64,000 nt of DNA from assembly GCF_009939295.1 (NCBI RefSeq), contig NZ_WVIC01000016.1, forward strand, positions 23,695-87,694, written 5' to 3'. The position numbers were made by a program, and so were the translations under genes. The first letter of the stretch is position 1, and each line of letters starts with the position of its first letter. Shown here piece after piece: positions 1-10,661 of the stretch. The stretch is from Petrachloros mirabilis ULC683 (GTDB lineage: Bacteria > Cyanobacteriota > Cyanobacteriia > Thermosynechococcales > Thermosynechococcaceae). Below the pieces are notes generated by a model that worked only from the letters and a program-made list of their open reading frames with translations, was not told where the DNA came from and made no database searches.

Positions 1-2
1 AA

Positions 3-293
3 ATCGATATTCTCTTGATCAAAGATCAGTTTTGGGTGATGGTGATTGAATCTAAGAAAGCTTCATTTTCGACTGAAGTGGGGCTGGCACAGCTTCTTGC
101 GTATATGTTGGCCAATCCGCATCCCCATCGGCCAGGATTTGGCATGGTGACGACAGGTAGTGCCTTTCTATTTGTCAAATTGGTGCAAGGTGATACCCCC
201 CAATTTGCAACCTCCGATCAGTTTGGCATTCTGAATACCACTCAGGGTATCCATGAAGCATTCAGGGTTCTCAAGCGCTTAGGCCAACTTTAA
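3..293 (+). CDS. Restriction-endonuclease-like (PD-(D/E)XK) protein, 3' part only
   Basis: The reading frame is already open at the left edge, so this is the C-terminal end of a longer gene (about 96 codons visible). The text resembles the cyanobacterial family annotated as type I restriction subunit R-like nuclease, roughly 200 residues long, whose end reads much like this. An Asp in the first visible residues (IDILL) followed by VIESK fits the D...ExK core of a PD-(D/E)XK fold, and the ending LKRLGQL is family-typical. These proteins are usually solitary and their function is not established. The strain's sufB is not next to sufC; this gene occupies the place where it is often found. Confidence 0.6.
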   Translation: MDILLIKDQFWVMVIESKKASFSTEVGLAQLLAYMLANPHPHRPGFGMVTTGSAFLFVKLVQGDTPQFATSDQFGILNTTQGIHEAFRVLKRLGQL

Positions 294-327
294 AATACTA
301 CAAATACAGTCTTAGAGAGGGTGATCT

Positions 328-399
328 GTGATCCGCGAACAGAGTGAAACAATTTTATCCGTCAAAAACCTGACGGCGGAAGTCGAAGGAACTCTATGA
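328..399 (+). pseudogene. Remnant of a sufC 5' end
   Basis: A 23-codon frame begins at GTG 328 and stops at TGA 397. Its peptide matches the N-terminus of the intact SufC at 1113: 15 of the first 21 residues are identical, including the runs ILSV, NLTA and VEG. The DNA is also alike (AACCTGACGGCGG occurs in both). Homology ends just before the Walker A region. It is therefore a divergent partial copy of sufC, separated from the real gene by the Uma2 gene. It could be a leftover of an insertion or recombination with a related strain; translation as a leader peptide is possible but unsupported. Confidence 0.7.
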
Positions 400-458
400 C
401 GTATTTGCCATTCTCAAAGGGATTGGCCAGCAATCGGTTCAGTGGAGGAACAAGAACT

Positions 459-1052
459 GTGACTCAGGCAACCTCAACCCTGCAACAGACCCGTCAGCCC
501 AGCCTCATCGAAGGCATCTCCTGGGAGACCTTTGAGGCCATTGAAGCAGCCTTTGCATCGGTGGCGGGGATTCGCTTGGCCTATCTGGATGGGGTAATAG
601 AGCTGATGCCCATTAGTGATGACCACGAAGAGTTGAAGTCAACCCTGGGTCGCTTATTAGAAGTCTATATGCGCGCGATGGGCATTCGCTACTATGTCCG
701 GGGTGGTCCCTCTCTCGGCAGCAAAGGGGATGCGGCTCGGCGACAGCCGGATGAGTCTTACAACATTGGCACGAAAAAGGATCGGGCTGATATTGCCATT
801 GAGGTTGTCCTCACCAGTGGCGGAATTGATAAGCTGGCCTGTTACCAACGCTTTGGCATCCCTGAAGTGTGGTTCTGGCAGGAGGGGAGCTTGAGACTTT
901 ATGGCCTTCGCGAGGGAGCCTATCAGCAGGTTTTTGTCAGTCAGTTTTTGCCGGACTTAGATCTAGCAGAGCTGGTGGCTGCGGCCAATCTGCCCGATCA
1001 GTATGATGCCGTAACTGCTTACATGGAGCGGGATCACCAGTCGCCGCGCTGA
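459..1052 (+). CDS. Uma2 family (DUF820) putative endonuclease
   Basis: A member of the Uma2/DUF820 family, very common in cyanobacteria, with a PD-(D/E)XK nuclease fold predicted for the family; biological role unknown. Visible hallmarks are YLDGVIELMP near the start, a central ADIAIEVVLTSGG containing the acidic core, then YQRFGIPEVWFW and a terminal FLPDLDLAEL. An upstream in-frame ATG at 396 exists, but GTG 459 is preferred because GGAGG lies at 444-448 and family similarity begins soon after. It sits between the sufC remnant and intact sufC, so it probably entered or rearranged the suf locus. A short G/C hairpin follows at about 1057-1074. Confidence 0.8.
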   Translation: MTQATSTLQQTRQPSLIEGISWETFEAIEAAFASVAGIRLAYLDGVIELMPISDDHEELKSTLGRLLEVYMRAMGIRYYVRGGPSLGSKGDAARRQPDESYNIGTKKDRADIAIEVVLTSGGIDKLACYQRFGIPEVWFWQEGSLRLYGLREGAYQQVFVSQFLPDLDLAELVAAANLPDQYDAVTAYMERDHQSPR

Positions 1053-1112
1053 GGACAGCGGGGGAAGCCCCCTGCCATAGATGACGTTTTTTCTCTAAAG
1101 TTCACATCTGCA

Positions 1113-1901
1113 ATGATTATCGAAAATAGTCCGGTTATCTTATCTGTCCAGAACCTGACGGCGGCAGTCGAAGGGATTGAAATTATCAAAGGCTTGAGCC
1201 TAGAGATTAAGGCTGGCGAAATCCATGCCATTATGGGACCCAATGGTTCGGGCAAGAGTACTTTTTCTAAGGTGCTGGCGGGGCATCCCGACTATACGGT
1301 GACGGGGGGCAAAGTCCTCTACCAGGGCAAGAATCTTTTAGAGCTAGAGCCGGAAGAGCGGGCGCGGGAAGGGGTGTTCTTAGCCTTCCAGTACCCGCTG
1401 GAAATCCCGGGGGTCTCTAATCTCGACTTTTTGCGGGTGGCCTACAATGCCAAGCGTAAGCACCAGGAACTCGAAGAAGTGGATATTTTTGACTTCGATG
1501 ACTTGGTGCATGAGCGCCTGGAAGTCGTGAAAATGGATCCGGCCTTTTTGGAGCGCAGCGTCAATGAAGGATTTTCAGGGGGCGAGAAAAAGCGTAATGA
1601 AATCCTGCAAATGGCGCTCTTGGAACCCACCCTGGCCATTCTGGATGAAACCGATTCTGGGTTGGATATTGACGCCCTCAAGATTGTGGCCAATGGGGTG
1701 AATCAGTTGATGCGCCCAGACAATGCCACCCTGATGATTACCCACTATCAGCGTTTGCTGGACTATATTGTGCCGGACTTTATCCATGTGATGCAGGGCG
1801 GTCGGATTCTGACCACGGGGGGCAAGGAACTGGCGCTAGAGCTGGAAGCCAAGGGCTATGATTGGCTCCAGGAAGGTGAACTGGCGGAGGTGACGGCATG
1901 A
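1113..1901 (+). CDS. sufC: Fe-S cluster assembly ATPase SufC
   Basis: Cytosolic ABC-type ATPase of the SufBCD scaffold that builds Fe-S clusters. Of 262 residues, Walker [10 protein letters not shown] is at residues 42-50, the family signature variant [11 protein letters not shown] is around residue 153-163, and Walker [13 protein letters not shown] follows. The insert [12 protein letters not shown] and the [10 protein letters not shown] run are diagnostic of SufC rather than other ABC proteins. The ATGA overlap with sufD indicates translational coupling. Normally sufB precedes sufC in cyanobacteria; here a Uma2 gene and a sufC fragment occupy the upstream side, so the promoter is probably within the 60 bp upstream or further left. 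Confidence 0.97.
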   Translation: MIIENSPVILSVQNLTAAVEGIEIIKGLSLEIKAGEIHAIMGPNGSGKSTFSKVLAGHPDYTVTGGKVLYQGKNLLELEPEERAREGVFLAFQYPLEIPGVSNLDFLRVAYNAKRKHQELEEVDIFDFDDLVHERLEVVKMDPAFLERSVNEGFSGGEKKRNEILQMALLEPTLAILDETDSGLDIDALKIVANGVNQLMRPDNATLMITHYQRLLDYIVPDFIHVMQGGRILTTGGKELALELEAKGYDWLQEGELAEVTA

Positions 1902-3211
1902 GTATAGAAGTGTCTACGCCGAACGCTCGTCCCCATTCCACCGGGGTGGATCGTGATGCAGTGTTGAAGCAGTGGCTGACCCTGCGGGCTGACCTGCCCC
2001 AGGCTCCGGATTGGGTACAAGGGGTGCGCGATCGCGCCCTCCCTCTGCTCCAAGAACAAGCGCTGCCCACCCTGCGGGATGAAGACTGGCGTTTTACGGA
2101 TCTGGCTCCGCTCTATCAGGTGGCGTGGCAGGCGGCATCCCCAACGGGTCTCCAGATTGGGGATCTGCCCCTACGGACAGGGCTAGAAGGGGCACTGCAA
2201 CTGATTTGTGTGAACGGGTTCTATGCCCCCCACCTGTCTACGACAGACTCAAACCTAACGGTACAGTCCCTAACGACCTTGGAGCCATCGCTTCAACCCT
2301 ATCTGGGACAGCAGCCTCAGGCTGGGGATGTCTTCGCTAGCCTCAATACCTACAGCTTGTCGGACGTTCTAGTCCTTCGGGTGCCCCCCAATCAGAGTTT
2401 GGAACAGCCGATTCATTGCCTGTTTATCACCGTGGGGGATCTGCCGATCATGGCCCATCCACGACTGCTGGTGGTGGCCGAGTCCGGCAGTGTGGCAACC
2501 TTAATCGAAGACTATGTGTCTCTGGGTACTGCTCCCGTGTTTACCAATGCGGTCAGCGAGCTGTTTGTGGCGGCCAATGCCACCCTGAACCATGTGCGGT
2601 TGCAACGGCAGAGCCTAGATACGTTCCACATCGGTAAAACAGGGGTTACTCAAGCTCAGGATAGCCACTATCGAGCTTTCAACCTCAGTTGGGGTGCCCA
2701 AATCAGCCGCCACGAGCCGGAAGTGATCCTCCAGGGGGCGCAAACCGACACCCAGTTGGATGGGTTGACCCTGGCGGTGGGGACGCAGTTGGCCGATACC
2801 CATTCTGCGATCGCATTTCAGCAACCCCGCTGTACGGCTCGTCAGTTGCACAAGTGCATTATTGACGATCGAGCCCGGGCGGTCTTCAACGGCAAAATCT
2901 TTGTACCCAAAGTTGCCCAGGAAACCAATGCTGGGCAACTCAGCCGCAACCTGCTGCTGTCGCCCAAGGCGCGGGTGGACACCAAACCCCAGCTCGAAAT
3001 TGTGGCCGACAATGTCAAATGTGCCCATGGTGCCACCGTCAGCCAATTAGACGCCGATGAAGTCTTTTATCTGCAAAGTCGAGGTCTAGATCATGACAGT
3101 GCCTGTGACCTGTTGGTAAATGCCTTTGCCACCGAAGTGATCGACAAAGTGCCAGTTCCGGAACTGCGTCCGGCTCTGCGCCAAGCAATTCTTGCCCAAC
3201 TCCATTCGTGA
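1898..3211 (+). CDS. sufD: Fe-S cluster assembly protein SufD
   Basis: Scaffold partner of SufB and SufC. The 437-residue length is normal. The C-terminal SufBD beta-helix region is recognisable from about residue 200 on, with [38 protein letters not shown] and [13 protein letters not shown]; the Cys and His of KCAHG are the residues conserved at the SufB-SufD interface. The final part [17 protein letters not shown] is family-typical. The start codon overlaps the sufC stop by four bases, and sufS starts eight bases downstream, so sufCDS is one transcript. Confidence 0.96.
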   Translation: MSIEVSTPNARPHSTGVDRDAVLKQWLTLRADLPQAPDWVQGVRDRALPLLQEQALPTLRDEDWRFTDLAPLYQVAWQAASPTGLQIGDLPLRTGLEGALQLICVNGFYAPHLSTTDSNLTVQSLTTLEPSLQPYLGQQPQAGDVFASLNTYSLSDVLVLRVPPNQSLEQPIHCLFITVGDLPIMAHPRLLVVAESGSVATLIEDYVSLGTAPVFTNAVSELFVAANATLNHVRLQRQSLDTFHIGKTGVTQAQDSHYRAFNLSWGAQISRHEPEVILQGAQTDTQLDGLTLAVGTQLADTHSAIAFQQPRCTARQLHKCIIDDRARAVFNGKIFVPKVAQETNAGQLSRNLLLSPKARVDTKPQLEIVADNVKCAHGATVSQLDADEVFYLQSRGLDHDSACDLLVNAFATEVIDKVPVPELRPALRQAILAQLHS

Positions 3212-3218
3212 GCCGCTT

Positions 3219-4481
3219 ATGATTGCCACCCAGGAAAAAACCCTTGCTGCCCAAGTTCGCGCTGATTTCCCGATTCTGGATCAGGAGGTCAATGGACACC
3301 CTTTGATCTATCTGGATAATGCCGCCACCTCCCAGAAACCGAGGGCGGTGGTGCAGGCGCTGCAAGCCTACTACCAGCACTACAATGCCAATGTCCACCG
3401 GGGGGCGCACACCCTCAGCACCCGAGCCACCGATGCCTACGAAGGGGCACGGGACAAGGTGGCAGCTTTTATTCATGCGGCTCACCGCGATGAAATTGTG
3501 TTTACCCGCAATGCCACCGAGGCCATTAACCTGGTGGCCTATGCCTGGGGGCAAACCCAGCTCCAGGCCGGGGATGAAATCATCCTGTCGGTGATGGAAC
3601 ACCACAGCAATCTGGTGCCCTGGCAGATGGTGGCCCAGCGCACAGGCGCGGTACTCAAGTTTGTGGGGCTGACCCAGACCCAGGAATTTGATCTCGATCA
3701 GTTTCAATCTCTGATCTCGGACAAAACCAAGCTGGTGGCCGTGGTTCATGCCTCCAATACCCTGGGGTGCATCAATCCGGTGCAGGAGATTGGTGCGATC
3801 GCCCACCGCTATGGCGCTAAAGTCCTAATCGACGCCTGCCAGAGCGTCCCCCACCTGCCCATCGATGTGCAGGCTCTCGACTGCGACTGGCTGGTAGCCT
3901 CCGGCCATAAAATGTGTGGCCCCACCGGCATTGGTTTCCTCTACGGCAAACAGGACTTACTGCGAGCCATGCCCCCCTTCCTGGGCGGCGGCGAAATGAT
4001 TGCCGATGTTTACCTCGATCACTCCACCTATGCCGACCTGCCCCATAAATTTGAAGCCGGGACGCCTGCTATTGCTGAGGCCATTGCCCTAGGGGCAGCG
4101 GTGGACTACCTCTCTGGTTTGGGCATGGAGCGCATCCACGCCTACGAAGCCGAGCTGACCGCCTACCTCTTCCAGCAGTTGCGTCAAATTCCCCAGCTCC
4201 AGCTCTATGGCCCCCTACCCAACGCCCAGGGGGAAGGCCGGGCAGCCCTGGCAGCCTTCACTGCGGGTGAAGTACACGCCCATGACCTGTCGATGCTCCT
4301 CGACCAAGCTGGGGTGGCAATTCGTTCGGGCCACCACTGCACTCAGCCCCTGCATCGAGAGCTGCAAGTCAGCGCCACAGCCAGAGCCAGTCTGTACTTC
4401 TACAACACCCACGCAGACATTGATCGGTTTATTCAGGCCCTCAAAGAAACCATTGACTTCTTCAGCGGCCTCATGGGGTAG
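3219..4481 (+). CDS. sufS: Cysteine desulfurase SufS
   Basis: PLP-dependent group II cysteine desulfurase that supplies sulfur to the SufBCD scaffold. The PLP lysine is in [10 protein letters not shown] and the catalytic cysteine in [21 protein letters not shown] near the start and RGAHTLS are typical. A TTG at 3192 extends the frame nine codons into sufD, but ATG 3219, seven bases after the sufD stop, gives the usual 420-residue protein beginning shortly before the conserved [11 protein letters not shown]. Last gene of the sufCDS run; the following 100 bp hold no clear terminator. Confidence 0.96.
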   Translation: MIATQEKTLAAQVRADFPILDQEVNGHPLIYLDNAATSQKPRAVVQALQAYYQHYNANVHRGAHTLSTRATDAYEGARDKVAAFIHAAHRDEIVFTRNATEAINLVAYAWGQTQLQAGDEIILSVMEHHSNLVPWQMVAQRTGAVLKFVGLTQTQEFDLDQFQSLISDKTKLVAVVHASNTLGCINPVQEIGAIAHRYGAKVLIDACQSVPHLPIDVQALDCDWLVASGHKMCGPTGIGFLYGKQDLLRAMPPFLGGGEMIADVYLDHSTYADLPHKFEAGTPAIAEAIALGAAVDYLSGLGMERIHAYEAELTAYLFQQLRQIPQLQLYGPLPNAQGEGRAALAAFTAGEVHAHDLSMLLDQAGVAIRSGHHCTQPLHRELQVSATARASLYFYNTHADIDRFIQALKETIDFFSGLMG

Positions 4482-4581
4482 GGGTTGGTATTGGGGACTC
4501 AACTTGTCATCGGTGGATAGCGGTACGCTTGCTAGACTTAAGCGGTGCTTGGCTTTAGTTTGACTCCGGTGCGGTGTATCT

Positions 4582-4998
4582 TTATGGAATTTGCTCTGCA
4601 ATCAAGCCTATTTCTTGTCCATAAGACAGTTCAAGCGTGTGACCATCTGGATCTCTCAGGAAAGCCCAATAACCGATTGGATATCCAGAGTCTTTTGGTT
4701 CTTGAAGCAGAACTTCTTCCTGTTTTGCTTTTTCACAAAGAGAATCAATTATTTCTCGACTTTGACACCCAACTCCAAGATGTGCAAGGGGAGATAGAAC
4801 AGAATTCACTGAGCTTGTCTGGATGAGAACAATGACAAAGGGGCGAGTGCGATCGCAAAGCCAGACCACTGCAAAACCTGTCTCTGCATCAACGCGAGAA
4901 TGAATCACTTGCATTCCAGCGTAAGCCGCATAAAATTTAATACTTTGGTCAATATCTGTAACGGGAAGTGCTATGTGAGTTAATCCAACATCAATCAT
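4582..4998 (-). CDS. VOC family (glyoxalase/bleomycin-resistance fold) protein
   Basis: A 138-residue single-domain vicinal oxygen chelate protein. It begins HIALPVTDIDQSIKFY, the classic first beta-alpha unit with the metal-ligand His, and ends FLRDPDGHTLELS with the ligand Glu. Substrate cannot be told from sequence. It faces sufS convergently and lies at the edge of a 1.2-kb accessory stretch with broken genes. The ATG at 4998 directly precedes the conserved start; no longer start is needed. Confidence 0.85.
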   Translation of the reverse strand: MIDVGLTHIALPVTDIDQSIKFYAAYAGMQVIHSRVDAETGFAVVWLCDRTRPFVIVLIQTSSVNSVLSPLAHLGVGCQSREIIDSLCEKAKQEEVLLQEPKDSGYPIGYWAFLRDPDGHTLELSYGQEIGLIAEQIP

Positions 4999-5153
4999 CG
5001 CAGTCTACCTCTTGCTTTATCTAGAGATGATAGTTGTCTGAAAATGCACCTTGTAAGCAGCCCAAGTAGGTGGGTGTAACTAAACTTAAGACGCTGAAGC
5101 TTGAAATCTTTGCCTGGTGGAAGCTTATCTAAAAAATAATCCTGCCTATCCAC

Positions 5154-5657
5154 TTAACGTTCCAATTCAGCAGTTGTCATAACCTTGAACTTAGCACCAG
5201 CGGCTTCCTTCAATCTGCTATACCAGGGTTGTTATTCATCACCTTGATGTTTTAAGAACGACACTAAATGCATCATAAAATCACGCTTTCCTATTGACGC
5301 CCCTTCCATACGTAGGATGTTATAAGCTGTCGTCATATGAAAATAAAAGTTTGGTATTAGAAAATCATTTACATACGAGAGCCCAGGTAATTCTATATAT
5401 AGCTCTTGCCCAAGCTCAAGCCGGTAGATTTCTGAAAGCTTAGCATCAACAACATTGACACCTGCTAGAAGCTCCTTGGTGGATGAAATATGACTACGAG
5501 CTTCAGTTAAAGATGATACGTCAGGGTTTAAGTTGTTTGCTGACTGACCTAAGCACCATAATGCGAAGTTACGAGGCTGATTACAAGTAAACGCTATTTG
5601 TGCACCAAAGCCCTGGCGATGGCCGCCCCCTCCACCCAGAAACCCTGACCTGTAAAT
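5154..5657 (-). pseudogene. DUF1993-like protein, 5'-truncated and with an internal stop
   Basis: A minus-strand frame reads continuously from 5657 down to a TAA at 5154-5156 with one in-frame TAA at 5232-5234. Conserved text includes CNQPRNFALWCLGQ, IPNFYFHMTTAYNILR and IGKRDFMMHLVSFLKHQGDE, then after the stop QPWYSRLKEAAGAKFKV. IPNFYFHMTTAYNILR and IGKRDF resemble the C-terminal half of DUF1993 proteins. No ATG, GTG or TTG precedes the conserved region before the stop at 5658-5660, so the N-terminus is lost. Two independent lesions mark it as decayed. Its broken 5' side overlaps an unrelated 28-codon ORF (5594-5680, minus strand, starting MEQGVINKF). Confidence 0.7.
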
Positions 5658-5680
5658 TTATTGATCACCCCTTGTTCCAT

Positions 5681-5718
5681 AACTATCAGTTATAAGCCTG
5701 CGCTTAAAACTGATAGTT
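5681..5718. repeat. 11-bp perfect inverted repeat between two broken genes
   Basis: AACTATCAGTT at 5681-5691 is repeated in inverted form as AACTGATAGTT at 5708-5718, with a 16-base spacer. It lies exactly between the truncated DUF1993 region and the GNAT remnant. It may be a bidirectional terminator hairpin or a scar of the event that truncated both neighbours. There is no T-run. Confidence 0.6.
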
Positions 5719-5798
5719 ATCGCATACTATCCCTCTTTTGTCACTTTTATGGGAGAAAATCTGGAATACCCAAATTACGTTGCTGGCATGACGATAGT

Positions 5799-6197
5799 AT
5801 GAGCTATAGGGAACGAGCGAATAGAGGCTTCAAATTCTCTCTGCCTAGAGTAACAAAAGAGAGATATTGTCTTGCTAATGGAGTTGTGGCACAAACTTCT
5901 GCAACGGGTCGGGTTCGACGCAATATGCCTGAGCCGATTCCAGTTATGGTGATTGGACGGCTGGCAGTTGATCATCGTTGGCAAGGCAAAGGTATGGGTC
6001 GCGCTTTGCTACGAGACGCAATTCTGCGCACGCTGCAAGCTGCTGAGATTGCAGGCATACGTGCAATTCTTGTACATGCTATTTCGGAAGAGACGAAGCA
6101 GTTTTATGAGACGTGTGGTTTCACTGCTTCGCCTGTTGATCTGATGACACTGATGGTAAAAGTTAATGATGCCACTGTTTCTCTTAGTTCGCTCTAA
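5799..6197 (+). pseudogene. GNAT acetyltransferase toxin (TacT/AtaT-like), 5'-truncated
   Basis: From about 5860 the protein reads like the C-terminal two thirds of toxin-type GNAT N-acetyltransferases that block translation by acetylating aminoacyl-tRNA: YCLANGVVA, RRNMPEPIPVMVIGRLAVD, the acetyl-CoA loop RWQGKGMGRALLRDAI, then IAGIRAILVHAISEETKQFYE. The N-terminal segment these toxins need (FDC..LNDWL..RA) is absent; residues before 5860 match nothing in the family. No RHH/DUF1778 antitoxin gene is adjacent. ATG 5799 is the nearest start, but the product would lack the first strands. Most likely a dead orphan half of a toxin-antitoxin pair. Confidence 0.7.
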
Positions 6198-6258
6198 TGC
6201 GCTGCGTGGAAGAGTTGCCGAGTAAGCCAGCTCATGACGTTGTGTCGAGGATTTTGTC

Positions 6259-6810
6259 ATGTTCTCAGATAAAAGAATTGAGACTGTTTTAGAGTTCTGG
6301 TTTGAGACCTTATCGCCCAAGCAGTGGTGGTCAAAAGACGCAGAACTCGACCATCTGATCCAAGACCGCTTTGGGGAACTGCATCGCCAAGCTGCCCAGT
6401 GCGAGCTGTACCCCTGGAGAGACAGTGCCCCAGGGCGGCTGGCGGAGATTATTGTGCTAGACCAGTTCTCCCGCAATATCTTTCGCAACCAGCCCCAAGC
6501 CTTTGCCCAGGATTGCCAAGCCCTTGTGCTGGCTCAAGAAGCCGTCTTCTGCGGGGATGCCGCAAAACTAAGTCCCCAGCAAAAGGCAATTCTGTACCTG
6601 CCTTATATGCACAGTGAGTCCAGGGCAATCCATGAAATTGCAGTTCGGCTCTACGGAGAGCTTGGACTTGCGGAAAACTTGGACTTTGAACTGCGGCACA
6701 GAGCCATCGTTGATCGCTTTGGCCGCTACCCGCACCGCAATCAGATTCTGGGTCGTTCTTCTACCCCAGAGGAGATGGAATTTCTAAGGCAACCAGGAAC
6801 GTCGTTTTGA
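6259..6810 (+). CDS. DUF924 family protein
   Basis: A 183-residue protein of the DUF924 family, an alpha-helical TPR-like fold with no proven function. Recognisable text: VLEFWFETLSPKQWWSKD at the start, APGRLAEIIVLDQFSRNIFR in the middle, LPYMHSES, and FGRYPHRNQILGRSSTPEE near the end, all family-typical. Length is normal, so it appears intact. Its stop codon directly abuts the stop of the convergent P450 gene, leaving no intergenic room for a terminator. Confidence 0.9.
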   Translation: MFSDKRIETVLEFWFETLSPKQWWSKDAELDHLIQDRFGELHRQAAQCELYPWRDSAPGRLAEIIVLDQFSRNIFRNQPQAFAQDCQALVLAQEAVFCGDAAKLSPQQKAILYLPYMHSESRAIHEIAVRLYGELGLAENLDFELRHRAIVDRFGRYPHRNQILGRSSTPEEMEFLRQPGTSF

Positions 6811-8214
6811 TTATGGACTGTGTAACCTTGCCGAGGTTACTGTCCTGGGGCGAGGAATTACGGGGATGAACCCCTCAACCCGAAGGTGAACCGGGGAAGC
6901 CCCTGCCGTCAATCCTCGACGGATGGGTCGCGCGGGTTTGGAGTTGGCCAGGCTTAGCTCTACCTCGCTCAGGATGTGTGCCAGCACCACCTTCATTTCA
7001 AATTGGGCAAAGGCCATGCCAATGCACCGACGGGCACCCCCGCCAAAGGGTAGATATTCGTAGGGTGAAAACTGGCGCTCTAAAAAGCGTTCCGGTCGAA
7101 ACTGCTCTGGCTGCGGATACACGGACTCGCAACGGTGGGCCAGATAAATGCAGCCTAATATAATGGTGCCGGGGTCTAAAGTGTGGCCTGCGATCGCAAC
7201 CGGGGTACGCACCACCCGAGGAAAGGTGAGGATGCCCACAGGATGAATCCGCAAGGTTTCAGAGCAAACGGCGTTGAGGTAGGGAAGCCGCAACAGGGCA
7301 TTGACATCTTCTAGGTCTTCTAAGTTCTGAAGTTCTGAGCGCAGGTGTGTACGAACGTCAGGCAGTTTGTGTAGCCAGTACATAGCCCAGGTCAATGCTG
7401 TTGCGGTGGTCTCATGACCCGCGACCAATAGGGTCATTAATTCATCGCGCAGTTCTTCATCGGTAAGACCCGCCCCCGTTTCATCCTGCGCTGACATCAA
7501 CAGTGTCAAAATGTCTTGCCGCTCTGGATTGGGATGGGCACGGCGATCGGCAATTTCAGCGTAGATAATCTGGTCGATCTGCTCACGGGTGCGCAAAAAG
7601 TTTCCCCAAGGGCTCCACGAGCCCCAGTCTTGGCGCAGCGACCGAAAGTAGAGCATGCTGGCTCCAAGGGAACTCCCCATATCGTTGAGCATCTTGGCCA
7701 ACAATTGCTCTAGACGTTGATAGCGGGAGCCCACTTCAACCCCGAACACGGCACTGAGAATCACCCGCATCGAAATGGACTGCATGGCTGCATGCACGTC
7801 AATGTTTTGTCCCACCGACCAGGTGCCAATGACCGTCTGGGTGATCTCGCCCATGAGCTGACTGTAGGATCGCATCCGCTCGCCGTGAAAGGGCGGCATC
7901 ATCAGTTGGCGCATCCGACGGTGAGGCTCTCCCCCCAAGCCCAGCACTGACTGCGACCCTAACAATGGCTCAAAGATTTCATTCAGTTCGCCAGGTACAT
8001 CAAAATCTTTGCCATTGTCGCTACTCAAGAGATGCTGGAGCGCCTCTGGGGCACTGACTAGCACCATGGGCGGAAATTTTGTACTCAGAGCCAAAGAAAA
8101 GCAATCGCCATAACGCTGAGCGCAGCGCTCCATCAAGGTAAAAGGCTGGACGATCCAGCTCAGCATTTGCCAAATGACGGGAGCTTTTAATCCTGGAGGA
8201 AATGACATAGACAT
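6811..8214 (-). CDS. Cytochrome P450, CYP110-like
   Basis: Haem monooxygenase of the cyanobacterial CYP110 type; members are linked to fatty acids, alkanes or terpenes, substrate here unknown. Visible: I-helix AGHETTATALTW, K-helix ExxR in ETLRIHP, PERF region QFRPERFLER, and the haem loop FGGGARRCIGMAFAQFE with the axial Cys. A GTG at 8265 would add 17 residues that match nothing; ATG 8214 (or 8208) puts the start just before FPPGLKAPVIWQ, where CYP110 proteins normally begin. About 467 residues, full length. No ferredoxin partner gene is adjacent. Confidence 0.93.
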   Translation of the reverse strand: MSMSFPPGLKAPVIWQMLSWIVQPFTLMERCAQRYGDCFSLALSTKFPPMVLVSAPEALQHLLSSDNGKDFDVPGELNEIFEPLLGSQSVLGLGGEPHRRMRQLMMPPFHGERMRSYSQLMGEITQTVIGTWSVGQNIDVHAAMQSISMRVILSAVFGVEVGSRYQRLEQLLAKMLNDMGSSLGASMLYFRSLRQDWGSWSPWGNFLRTREQIDQIIYAEIADRRAHPNPERQDILTLLMSAQDETGAGLTDEELRDELMTLLVAGHETTATALTWAMYWLHKLPDVRTHLRSELQNLEDLEDVNALLRLPYLNAVCSETLRIHPVGILTFPRVVRTPVAIAGHTLDPGTIILGCIYLAHRCESVYPQPEQFRPERFLERQFSPYEYLPFGGGARRCIGMAFAQFEMKVVLAHILSEVELSLANSKPARPIRRGLTAGASPVHLRVEGFIPVIPRPRTVTSARLHSP

Positions 8215-8330
8215 TGAACTCAATAAAGCCAGCCTGTGACTCGCAGTGAGGTTGGCTGCGCGCACACCTATTCAGTGTATCCAATGTCCAGAATGGGTGA
8301 TGCAGAAACCGATACAACTCAAGCTGGTGG

Positions 8331-8915
8331 TTAGGGCTGAAGCGATTTCAATCGCTCCATGACTTTTGTTTCATCTTTCCCTTTTCTTTGGGCTCTGAAA
8401 AACTCCGCAGCTTTTTGATAGTCTGCGATCGCAGCTTCTTTATTTCCCAACGCAGCAAAGGCATCGCCCCGTCGTTCATAGGCAAGTGGGTCATTTTCTT
8501 TGAGTTGCAGCAGTGCAGAATAGTCCCCAATAGCAGCTCGATGCTGACCCATGGCCTGGAGCGACTCACCTCGATATAGGTAAGCAAAGGGCTGCTGGGG
8601 ATTGAGTTGCAGCGAGCGGCTGTAATCTTGAACTGCCGACTCATGCTGCCCCATGCGGCGGTAGGCACTGGCGCGATTGTAATAGGCATAGGCAGAGCTG
8701 GGGTTCATGCGCAAAGCCTCAGTGTAGGCTGCGATCGCAGCCTCATAATTCCCCCGTCCAAAATGCCGATCGCCCTGACGCATCGACTCAGCCGGACGCA
8801 CCGCAGATGCCTGAGCCAGAGCCACCCCAGGCATCATCAGGCCACCAACGCCAAGAACCCATAGACCACTGGCCAGACATAGACCCCGAACATAACGCAA
8901 CTGAAGCCCTGACAT
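8331..8915 (-). CDS. Secreted or periplasmic TPR-repeat protein
   Basis: 194 residues with an N-terminal hydrophobic signal (LCLASGLWVLGVGGLMM, Ala-rich cleavage region ALAQA near residue 35), then about four tetratricopeptide repeats from residue 43 on: RHFGRGNYEAAIAAYTEALR, YYNRASAYRRMGQHESAV, LYRGESLQAMGQHRAAIG, YERRGDAFAALGNKEAAIA. TPRs mediate protein contacts; no enzymatic motif is present. It lies upstream of the P450 on the same strand but 116 bp away, so co-transcription is only possible. Confidence 0.85.
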   Translation of the reverse strand: MSGLQLRYVRGLCLASGLWVLGVGGLMMPGVALAQASAVRPAESMRQGDRHFGRGNYEAAIAAYTEALRMNPSSAYAYYNRASAYRRMGQHESAVQDYSRSLQLNPQQPFAYLYRGESLQAMGQHRAAIGDYSALLQLKENDPLAYERRGDAFAALGNKEAAIADYQKAAEFFRAQRKGKDETKVMERLKSLQP

Positions 8916-9071
8916 AGAACCCTCCTTGATAGCTATCCAAGTTAAATCAAATCACCCATTCTGACATTGAATCAATCCCACCCCATCCTCCCCAGGATTG
9001 GCAAACGATGCTAACCTTGCCCCACGAACCTGTGGCAAACCCAATGTGCTCACCTTGACTCCACCCTCTAA

Positions 9072-10478
<1,407 letters not shown>

Positions 10479-10507
10479 TCTGAACCATCTATTGCACATC
10501 GATAAAG

Positions 10508-10532
10508 CCCTACCCATTGGTAGGGTTTTCTT
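10508..10532 (+). terminator. Rho-independent terminator of ahcY
   Basis: CCCTACC (10508-10514), a four-base loop, GGTAGGG (10519-10525), then TTTTCTT. A perfect 7-bp stem followed by a U-rich tract 30 bp after the ahcY stop is a canonical intrinsic terminator. Confidence 0.9.
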
Positions 10533-10534
10533 AA

Positions 10535-10642
10535 TACAGCGGTTCTCACCTGAGTGAGGTACAGGGTGTGGGGGTTCCACCCCCACGCAGGGGGTACTGC
10601 CCCCTGCACCCCACATACTCCATTAATCTATAAACCGCTATA
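10535..10642. mobile_element. MITE-like repeat, family A, copy 1
   Basis: 108-bp element with near-identical ends: TACAGCGGTT on the left and AACCGCTATA on the right. It has the same sequence as the complement of 51404-51511, with internal G/C palindromes around GGGGGTGGAACCCCC-type blocks. It encodes no protein. TA at both ends suggests TA-targeted insertion as in IS630/Tc1-type elements (inference). It ends about 20 bp before the exoD start codon and follows the ahcY terminator by two bases. Confidence 0.85.
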
Positions 10643-10661
10643 AAAGGTGTTATCGGTCGCT

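Noticed and set aside
3039..3806. 255-codon open frame antisense to sufS
   Set aside because: Its codons are complements of sufS; His/Gly-rich composition typical of an antisense shadow.
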